Made by a program: the position numbers and the translations under genes
Assembly (NCBI RefSeq): GCF_021474425.1
Contig: NZ_JAKEIP010000003.1
Coordinates: 1 to 64,000 of the forward strand
DNA: 64,000 nt
Origin: Streptomyces muensis
GTDB taxonomy: Bacteria; Actinomycetota; Actinomycetes; Streptomycetales; Streptomycetaceae
Direction: 5' to 3'
Notes under the pieces: model-generated
Told to the model about the DNA's origin: nothing
Database searches by the model: none
What the model saw: only the letters and a program-made list of their open reading frames with translations
Shown: positions 42,692-50,235 of the stretch, piece by piece
Position numbering within the stretch: position 1 is the stretch's first letter
Layout of the letters: the number at the start of each line of letters is the position of its first letter

Positions 42692-45600
42692 ATGGTGGGG
42701 GATCCGTCCGCCGCGGACGAGGTCGCGATCGTGGGGCTGGGGTGCCGGCTGCCCGGCGGGATCGTGGATCTGGCCGGGCTGTGGGAGGCGCTGGAGGCAG
42801 GGCGCGACCTGGTCGGTGAGGTCCCGGAGGACCGGTTCGAGGCCGCGCGGTACGTCGACACCGCGATGGCGCGGCCGGGGAAGTCGTACACCGCCAGAGG
42901 CGGGTTCCTGGCGGACCTCACACGGTTCGACGCGGACTACTTCGGGATCTCGCCGCGGGAGGCGGCGCAGATGGACCCGCAGCACCGGCTGCTGCTGGAG
43001 ACCGCCGTGGAGGCACTCGACGACGCGGCGATCGACCCCGCCGCCCTGGCCGGCTCCGACACCTGTGTGTTCGTCGGCATCTCGGACTTCTCCTACGCCG
43101 GACTGCAGATGACCAGACCCCGGCGGATGAACGCCTACTCCATGGCGGGCGGCGCCCACTCCATCGCGGCGAACCGGCTGTCGCACTTCTTCGACCTGCG
43201 CGGGCCGAGCATGGTGATCGACACCGCCTGCTCGTCGTCGCTGGTGGCCGTGGAACGCGCCTGCCGGGAACTGGCCTCCGGTGGCAGCCGGGTGGCGCTG
43301 GCGGGCGGGGTCAACGTGCTGCTCAACCCGAGCGGGTTCGTCGGGTTCAGCCAGGCGTCGATGCTGTCGAGGCGGGGCCGCTGCGCGGCGTTCTCGGCGG
43401 ACGCGGACGGGTTCGTCAGGGCCGAGGGCGCGGGGGTCGTCGTACTGAAGCCGCTGACCGACGCCGTGGCCGACGGGGACCGGATCCACGGTGTGGTCGC
43501 CGCGTCCGGCAGCAACTGCGACGGGCGCACCGCCGGGCTGTCGCTGCCCAGTGCGCGGGCGCAGGAGGAGCTGCTGCGGCGGGTGTACGAGCGGGCGGGG
43601 ATCGCGCCCGACGAGGTGGTGTACGTGGAGGCGCACGGCACCGGTACCCCGGCGGGCGATCCGGCCGAGTGCACCGCGCTGGGCCGGGCGCTCGGCGTCG
43701 CGCGGACGGTGGGGCCGCTGCCCATCGGCTCGGTGAAGTCCAACGTGGGGCATCTGGAGCCGGCGTCGGGCATGGCGGGGCTGTTCAAGGCGCTCGCGGT
43801 GCTGCGGTACGGCACGATCCCCGCCTCGCTGCACCTGGAACCGCTCAACCCCGGAATCGACTTCGCCGGGCTGGGGCTGGAGCCGGTCGAGCGGGCGCGA
43901 CCGCTGTCGGTGCCGGAGGGGCGTCGGTTCGTGGGCGTCAACTCCTTCGGGTTCGGCGGGGCGAACGCCCATGTGGTCGTCGGACCGGCGCCTGCCGTGC
44001 CACGCCCCCGTGCCGAGGGGGCGGTCGAACTCCCGGTGATCGCCTCCGGTCGTACCCCGCGGGCGGCCGAGGAGGCGGCACGGCGGCTGGCCGCCCGGCT
44101 CGCCCGTCCGGATGAGCCGTCGGAGTTCTACGACATCGCGGCCACCGCCTGCCTGCGCCGGGCCAGGCACCGTTTCCGCAAGGTGGCGCTGGCCTCGACG
44201 GCGCACGACGCCGCGCGGATCCTGGCCGGCGCACAGGTGTCGGGCGAGGGCGGCACGGCCGAGGGCGTGGCAGGGGAGGCGGTCGAGCGGGGGCGGGTCG
44301 CGCTGGTGTTCGCGGGCAACGGCTCGCAGTGGGCCGGGATGGCCGCCGATCTGCTGGACGATCCGGTGTTCCGCGCCGAAGTGGACGCGGTCGACGCCGC
44401 GTTGGCGCCCCGGCTCGGCTGGTCCGTCGCCGCGGCGCTGCGGCGGCCCGCCGACGAATGGGGGTTGAAGGCCACGGAGGTGGCGCAGCCGCTGCTGTTC
44501 GCGGTGCAGGCCGGGATCACCGCGGTGCTGCGGGAGCGGGGCGTGAGGTGGACGGTCGCGCTCGGGCACAGCGTCGGGGAGGTCGCGGCGGCCTACGCCG
44601 TAGGCGCGCTGACGCTTCAGGAGGCGGCCCGGGTGGTCGCGGAGCGCGGCCGGGCCCAGGCGGTGACGGCCGGTCAGGGGCGCATGGCCGCAGTCGGGTT
44701 GTCGCCGGCCGAGGCGGAGAAGGTCCTGTCGACGTACCCGCGTCTGGTGGTGGCCGCGGTGAACAGCGACCGGGATGTGACGCTCGCCGGACCGGTGGAC
44801 CAACTCAAGGCGCTGGGCGACGAGTTGGCCCCGCGGGAGGTGCTCTTCCGGCTGATGGACCTGGACTACGCGTTCCACAGCCCTGTCATGGAACGGGTCC
44901 GGGCCCCGTTGGCCGCCGGTCTCGACGGGTTGGCCCCGCATGGGAACACGGACGCTCTGATCTCCACGGTCACCGGTGGCCCGGTGCCCGACTCCGGCCT
45001 GGACGGCGACTACTGGTGGCGCAACGTCCGCGAGCCGGTCCGGTTCGCCGCCGCCGTCCGGCACGCCCTGGACACCGGCGTCGACGTGCTGCTGGAGGTC
45101 GGCCCGCATCCCGTGCTGCGGACGTATCTGCGCCGAATCGCCGCGGGAGACGACCAGGTGACCGTCCTCGCCACCCTGCGCCGCGACCTCGCCGGGCCGG
45201 GCGCGCTGCGCCGGTCGGTGGAAGCGCTGATCGCCGCCGGCGCGGAGATGGACTGGACGCGCTGGTTCCCGCGCCCCGCCCGGGTGGCCGAGCTCCCCGC
45301 GTACCCGTGGCAGCGGGAACGGCACTGGAGCGGCACCCCGCACCAGTGGATCATCAGCAGCGGAACGGGGCGGCTGGACCACCCCCTGCTGGGTGAGCGG
45401 CTGCCGACGGCGGAGTCCGCCTGGGAGGGGCCCGTCGAACCGGCGCTGGTGGCCTGGCTGGCCGACCACAAGGTGGCCGGATCGGTGCTGTTCCCAGCGA
45501 CTGGTTACGTCGAGATGGCCCTGGCCGCCGGCCGACGGGTGCTGGACGGGCCGGTGGAGCTGGCCTGGCTGGAGGTGACTCGCCCCCTGGTGGTGCCGTG

Positions 45601-48600
45601 GGGCCGGGCCGGGGACGTCCGTGTGCAGCTCGCGTTCTCGTCCGACGACGGCAGGGTGTCCGTCACCAGCACCGAGGCCGTCGACGGCACCGAAGCCGAC
45701 GGCACACAGCCGCGGCCGCACGCTCGGTGCCGGGTCCGTGAGCTGATCGGCCGCGCGCCCGTACGGGTCGACGCGGCCGGGGTGCGCGCCCGCTGCACCC
45801 GCCGGGTCGACGTCGACGCCCTGTACCGCGAACTGGCCGTGAGCGGCCTGGAGTACGGGCCCGCGTTCCGGCAGCTCGTGCGGCTGCACCTCGGGGAGGC
45901 GGAGGTGCTGGCCGCCTACCGGCACACCACGGACGCGGCCGACACCGCTCAGTACGTGGCCCATCCGGCGCTGCTCGACGGCGCCCTCCAGGCGTGCGTG
46001 CCGCTGGCCGCCGCCCGCGCGAAGGCCGGGGAGGCCTGGCTTCCGGCCTCGATCGCGGCCGTACGCGTGTGGCGGAGCCCGTCCCCGACGGGGCTGGTCC
46101 ATGTCCGCGACCGCACGCGCGGCACCGTCGAACTCTGCTTCGACATCTCCGTCACCGACCCGGACGGCAGCGTCACCGTCGAACTGGACGGTGTACGGAT
46201 GCGACGCCTGCCCGGCCCGGCCGACCGGGCGCCGAAGCGGTACGAGACCGTGCTGCGCGCCGCGCCTCATCCCCGGCTGCCGGCCGCGCCCTCGCCGCTG
46301 CCCGGCAACCAGGATCTCGCCGACGCCGTCGCGGGCGGTGTCGACGCGGCGCGGGCCGACGCGCGTGCCGTGCGCTCCGCCGACTTCATGGCCCGGCTCA
46401 AAGAGGTCACCGCCCATGTGGCCGCGGCGGCCTTCGCGGACCTGCTCCCCGCCGGCGTGGCCGGGTTCACGCCCGCCGACCTGGTCCGGGCGGGCATGCT
46501 CCCCGGGTACGAACGGTTGGCGCGGGCCCTGCTCCGGCTGGCCTCCCGGCACGGTCTGGCCGCCCTCGGCCAGGACGGCGGCTGGCGGCTGACCGGCACA
46601 GCGGCCCCGGCGCCCCTGCTGTCCCGGCTGCCGCTGGACTTCCCGGCCGCCGCGGCCGAAGTACAGCTGGCGGTCCGGCAGTTGGCGCATCTTCCGCAGG
46701 TGCTGCGCGGCGCGCTGGACGCACTGCACCTGCTCACCGACCAGGGTTCACGCGAGGCTCTCGAGCAGTTCTACGACCTGTCGCCGACTTGTCGGGGCCG
46801 TAACCGGATCCTCGCCGCGCTCATGGCGGAGGTCGTGCGGGCCTGGCCCGGGGACCGGCCGCTGCGGATCCTGGAGATCGGCGCGGGCACGGGCGGCACG
46901 ACCGCCGCCCTGCTCCCGCTGTTGCCGCCGGAACGCACCGTCTATCACTTCACCGACATCTCGACGGGCTTCTTCGCCCGCGCCCGGCACCGCTTCGGCG
47001 ATCACCCCTTCGTCGACTACCGCCCGTTCGACCTGAACGCCGACCCGGGCGAGCAGGGCTTCGCCGACGGCGCCTACGACCTGGTCGTCGCGGCCAACTC
47101 CCTGCACACCGCGACCGATCTACGCACGGCCCTGTGCCGGGTGCGCGGGCTGTTGGCTCCAGGGGGCCGGCTGTTCGCCTTCGAGACGCACGACACGGAC
47201 TATCTGCTGCCGTTCTTCGGCATGTTGGACAGCTTCTGGCGTCACGACGACGAAGTACGGCCGGACTCCCCCCTGTTGACCCCGGATCAGTGGCGCGACG
47301 TGCTGCACGCTGGCGGGCTCACGGACGTCGTCCGCGTCGGTACCGCCATCGAGTCGGCCGACGGGACCGCCTCCGTGCTGCTCGCCTCGGCACCCGTGTA
47401 CCGGACCGCCCGGCCCGTGGTGGCCGGGCCCGAGGACGGCACCCGGTGGATCGTGGCCACCGAGAGCGAGCCGGAGACTCCGCTGGCCGAGCGTCTCGCG
47501 GCGCTGCTGACCGGCGGCGGTACGCGCTCCGTGCCGGTGCTGCCCGCTCCCGTCGACCCCGCGGGCTGGACGGCGATGTTCGCCGAGGACGGTGCCCCGG
47601 CGGTGGTGCTCGTCCTCGGCGAGGCGCCCGCCGACCCGGAGCCGATGCTCGACCAGGCCGTGCGCCGTGCGGCCATGCTCCGCGCCCTCGCCGAGGCCTG
47701 CCAGGACCTCCCCGACGGCAGCCGGCCGGCCCTGTGGCTGGTGACCCGGCCCAGCGGCGCGCTGCCCGCCCCCGAACGGGCCGCCCAACCGCAGGACGCC
47801 GCCGCCTGGGGCGTCGCCCGCTCCCTGGCAAACGAACACCCGGGCCTGGGCGTGACCCGGCTGTCCCTGGAGCGTCTCGGCGACCCCGCCGCCGACGCGC
47901 ACCGGCTGGCCCTCGAACTGCTGGAGCCCCTCGCCCCGTCCGCCGCCGACACCGGCACGACGGCCCGCGAGGACGAGATCGTGCTCACCTCGGGCGGCCG
48001 TTTCGTCCCGCGGGAACGCGAACTCCCCTGCGGCGAACACACCGTGCCGAGCGGGGAGGCACCCTTCGCCCTGGAGATCGGCGCACCCGGGCTGTCGTAC
48101 GAACCGGTCTGGACGCGGACCGGTCCGGTCACCCCCGGGGTGGGCGAAGTGGTGATCGCGGTGCGCGCCGCCGCGCTCAACTACCGGGACATCATGCAGG
48201 CGACCGGGCTGCTGCCCCCGGAAGCCGCCGAAACCGGGCCGGCCCCCGGCGAGAAGGGTCCCGGGTTCGAACGCGCCGGCATCGAATGCGCCGGGATCGT
48301 CACGGCCACGGGCGAAGGCGTGCACGGTCTGGCCGTCGGCGACCGGGTGTGCGCCGTCGTGCCGGGCTGTCTGGCCTCGCACACGGTGGCACCCGCGTCC
48401 GCCGTGGTCAGGGTTCCCGACGGTCTCGGTTTCGCGGCGGCCGCGACCCTGCCGGTGGCCTTTCTGACGGTCCACTACGCGCTGCGCGATCTGGCCCGGT
48501 TGGCGGCCGGGGAGACGGTGCTGGTGCACGGCGCCGCCGGCGGGGTCGGGCTGGCCGCGATCCAGTACGCCCGCCTGGTGGGTGCCACGGTGATCGCCAC

Positions 48601-50221
48601 CGCCGGCACCCCGGCCAAGCGTGACCTCCTGAGGGCCATGGGCGTCGAGCACGTACTGGACTCCCGCACCCTGGACTTCGCCGGCCAGGCGCTGCGGATC
48701 ACCGGCGGGCGCGGGGTCGACGTGGTCGTCAACTCGCTGGCCGGGCAGGCCGTCGACCGGGGCCTGGAGATCCTGCGGCCCGGCGGCCGGTTCGTGGAGC
48801 TCGGCAAACGGGACATCTACGCCGACAAGCCGCTGCTGATGCGGCCGTTCAGCCGCAACATCGCCTTCTTCGGCGTCGACGTCACCGCCCTGCTGAGCCA
48901 CGAGGCCGGACTCGTCACGGGGCGGCGGCTGTTGGCGGAGATCGCCGTTCGGGTGGCGGACGGCCGCTACCGGCCGCTGCCGCACACGGTGTATCCGGCC
49001 GCCCGCGTCAAGGAGGCGTTCGCGCTCCTTCAGCACTCGCGGCACATCGGGAAGGTCGTCGTCAGCCTCGATCCCGAGGACGGCCCGGTTCCCGTCCGCA
49101 CCCGGCCCGAGCCGCCCGAACTCGATCCCGACGGCTGCTACCTGGTCACGGGCGGGCTGAGCGGATTCGGCGCCGCCACCGCCCGCCGGCTCGCCGAGCG
49201 CGGGGCCCGCCATCTCGCCCTGGTCGCCCGGCGCGGCGCCGACGGTCCCGAGGCGGCCGCCGTGCTGTCCGGCCTGGCCGAGCTGGGTGTGACGGCCACG
49301 CCGTATGCCGCCGACGTCACCGACGCCGACGCGATGGCCGAGGTGATCGGCCGTGTCGACGCCACCGGGCATCGGCTCGCGGGAGTCGTTCACGCGGCGA
49401 TGACGCTGGACGACGCCCCGCTGACCGAACTGACCGACGAACGGATCCGGGCGGTCCTGGCCCCCAAGGTGGCCGGCGCCGCGGTCCTCGACGCCCTGAC
49501 GCGGGACCGCGACCTGGGGCTGTTCTGGCTGTACTCCTCGTTCTCCGCGTCCGTCGGCAACATCAAGCAGTCCGCCTATGTCGGCGGGAACCTGTTCACG
49601 GAGGCGCTGGCCCGCCGACGGCACGCTGCCGGACGGCCGGCCCTCGCCGTCGCGTGGGGCGCCCTCGGGGACCACGGGCATGTCGTCCGCGAGGGTCTGG
49701 TGGCGGCCATGGAGGCCCTCGGGACCGCGCCGGTGCGCACCCACGAGGCACTGGACGCCGTGGAGGCGCTCACGGCGTGCGGTACTGCCGTCGCCGGTGT
49801 CGGCCGCTACGACTGGTCCCGGCTGCGGACCTTGCTGCCCTCCTTGGCGGCGCCCCGCTTCGCGGCGCTGCTGCCCGCCGACGGCGAACTCGCCGGTCAC
49901 TCGCGGCAGGACCTGGTGGCCGCCCTGGCCGGACTCTCCGCGGACGAGGCGCTACGGGCCGTCGGCGCCGCCCTCGCCGAACTGCTGGCCCGGATCCTCC
50001 AGACCGACGCCGCACGCCTCGATCCTCGGCAGCCGCTCCAGGACCACGGCGTCGACTCCCTGATGGCCGCCGAACTGCTCAGCACACTGCGGCAGCGCCT
50101 CGACGTCGAGATCCCGCCGATGGAACTCCTCCAGGGCGGCATCACCCTCACCGACCTCGCCCGCCATGTGCTGCTGCGGCTCGGCGTGCGCACCACCGAC
50201 ACGGCAACCGCCAACGGCTGA
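42692..50221 (+). CDS. PKS2: single-module reducing type I polyketide synthase (KS-AT-DH-MT-ER-KR-ACP)
   Basis: A 2509-residue paralogue of PKS1 with the same domain order. KS Cys180 (DTACSSS), AT Ser627 (GHSVGE, AFH motif, malonyl-type), DH His926 with DGALQ, MT motif EIGAGTGG (Glu1395 to Gly1402) with Asp1422 in FTDIS, ER nucleotide loop near 1943 (GAAGGVGLAA), KR Tyr2296 with an LDD motif (B-type) and ACP Ser2456. All catalytic motifs look intact, so a reduced, possibly C-methylated chain is expected, probably by iterative use. No release domain is present. The ATG at 42692 gives an N-terminus like PKS1; a GTG at 42641 is the alternative. It is the first gene of a four-gene operon. Confidence 0.9.
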   Translation: MVGDPSAADEVAIVGLGCRLPGGIVDLAGLWEALEAGRDLVGEVPEDRFEAARYVDTAMARPGKSYTARGGFLADLTRFDADYFGISPREAAQMDPQHRLLLETAVEALDDAAIDPAALAGSDTCVFVGISDFSYAGLQMTRPRRMNAYSMAGGAHSIAANRLSHFFDLRGPSMVIDTACSSSLVAVERACRELASGGSRVALAGGVNVLLNPSGFVGFSQASMLSRRGRCAAFSADADGFVRAEGAGVVVLKPLTDAVADGDRIHGVVAASGSNCDGRTAGLSLPSARAQEELLRRVYERAGIAPDEVVYVEAHGTGTPAGDPAECTALGRALGVARTVGPLPIGSVKSNVGHLEPASGMAGLFKALAVLRYGTIPASLHLEPLNPGIDFAGLGLEPVERARPLSVPEGRRFVGVNSFGFGGANAHVVVGPAPAVPRPRAEGAVELPVIASGRTPRAAEEAARRLAARLARPDEPSEFYDIAATACLRRARHRFRKVALASTAHDAARILAGAQVSGEGGTAEGVAGEAVERGRVALVFAGNGSQWAGMAADLLDDPVFRAEVDAVDAALAPRLGWSVAAALRRPADEWGLKATEVAQPLLFAVQAGITAVLRERGVRWTVALGHSVGEVAAAYAVGALTLQEAARVVAERGRAQAVTAGQGRMAAVGLSPAEAEKVLSTYPRLVVAAVNSDRDVTLAGPVDQLKALGDELAPREVLFRLMDLDYAFHSPVMERVRAPLAAGLDGLAPHGNTDALISTVTGGPVPDSGLDGDYWWRNVREPVRFAAAVRHALDTGVDVLLEVGPHPVLRTYLRRIAAGDDQVTVLATLRRDLAGPGALRRSVEALIAAGAEMDWTRWFPRPARVAELPAYPWQRERHWSGTPHQWIISSGTGRLDHPLLGERLPTAESAWEGPVEPALVAWLADHKVAGSVLFPATGYVEMALAAGRRVLDGPVELAWLEVTRPLVVPWGRAGDVRVQLAFSSDDGRVSVTSTEAVDGTEADGTQPRPHARCRVRELIGRAPVRVDAAGVRARCTRRVDVDALYRELAVSGLEYGPAFRQLVRLHLGEAEVLAAYRHTTDAADTAQYVAHPALLDGALQACVPLAAARAKAGEAWLPASIAAVRVWRSPSPTGLVHVRDRTRGTVELCFDISVTDPDGSVTVELDGVRMRRLPGPADRAPKRYETVLRAAPHPRLPAAPSPLPGNQDLADAVAGGVDAARADARAVRSADFMARLKEVTAHVAAAAFADLLPAGVAGFTPADLVRAGMLPGYERLARALLRLASRHGLAALGQDGGWRLTGTAAPAPLLSRLPLDFPAAAAEVQLAVRQLAHLPQVLRGALDALHLLTDQGSREALEQFYDLSPTCRGRNRILAALMAEVVRAWPGDRPLRILEIGAGTGGTTAALLPLLPPERTVYHFTDISTGFFARARHRFGDHPFVDYRPFDLNADPGEQGFADGAYDLVVAANSLHTATDLRTALCRVRGLLAPGGRLFAFETHDTDYLLPFFGMLDSFWRHDDEVRPDSPLLTPDQWRDVLHAGGLTDVVRVGTAIESADGTASVLLASAPVYRTARPVVAGPEDGTRWIVATESEPETPLAERLAALLTGGGTRSVPVLPAPVDPAGWTAMFAEDGAPAVVLVLGEAPADPEPMLDQAVRRAAMLRALAEACQDLPDGSRPALWLVTRPSGALPAPERAAQPQDAAAWGVARSLANEHPGLGVTRLSLERLGDPAADAHRLALELLEPLAPSAADTGTTAREDEIVLTSGGRFVPRERELPCGEHTVPSGEAPFALEIGAPGLSYEPVWTRTGPVTPGVGEVVIAVRAAALNYRDIMQATGLLPPEAAETGPAPGEKGPGFERAGIECAGIVTATGEGVHGLAVGDRVCAVVPGCLASHTVAPASAVVRVPDGLGFAAAATLPVAFLTVHYALRDLARLAAGETVLVHGAAGGVGLAAIQYARLVGATVIATAGTPAKRDLLRAMGVEHVLDSRTLDFAGQALRITGGRGVDVVVNSLAGQAVDRGLEILRPGGRFVELGKRDIYADKPLLMRPFSRNIAFFGVDVTALLSHEAGLVTGRRLLAEIAVRVADGRYRPLPHTVYPAARVKEAFALLQHSRHIGKVVVSLDPEDGPVPVRTRPEPPELDPDGCYLVTGGLSGFGAATARRLAERGARHLALVARRGADGPEAAAVLSGLAELGVTATPYAADVTDADAMAEVIGRVDATGHRLAGVVHAAMTLDDAPLTELTDERIRAVLAPKVAGAAVLDALTRDRDLGLFWLYSSFSASVGNIKQSAYVGGNLFTEALARRRHAAGRPALAVAWGALGDHGHVVREGLVAAMEALGTAPVRTHEALDAVEALTACGTAVAGVGRYDWSRLRTLLPSLAAPRFAALLPADGELAGHSRQDLVAALAGLSADEALRAVGAALAELLARILQTDAARLDPRQPLQDHGVDSLMAAELLSTLRQRLDVEIPPMELLQGGITLTDLARHVLLRLGVRTTDTATANG

Positions 50222-50235
50222 AAGAGAGGCCTGCC

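Noticed and set aside
42671..46729. A 1352-codon minus-strand open frame under PKS2
   Set aside because: It mirrors the KS-AT-DH coding strand with low-complexity composition and no recognisable domain.
47120..49900. A 926-codon minus-strand open frame under PKS2 MT-ER-KR
   Set aside because: Antisense shadow of conserved ER and KR domains; Gly/Arg/His-rich with no motif.
49654..50235. N-terminal extension of the ALDH-P450 frame by 194 codons
   Set aside because: It overlaps the PKS2 ACP in another frame and is Arg/Pro/Gly-rich. A good ribosome site and ATG at 50236 give the normal ALDH start.
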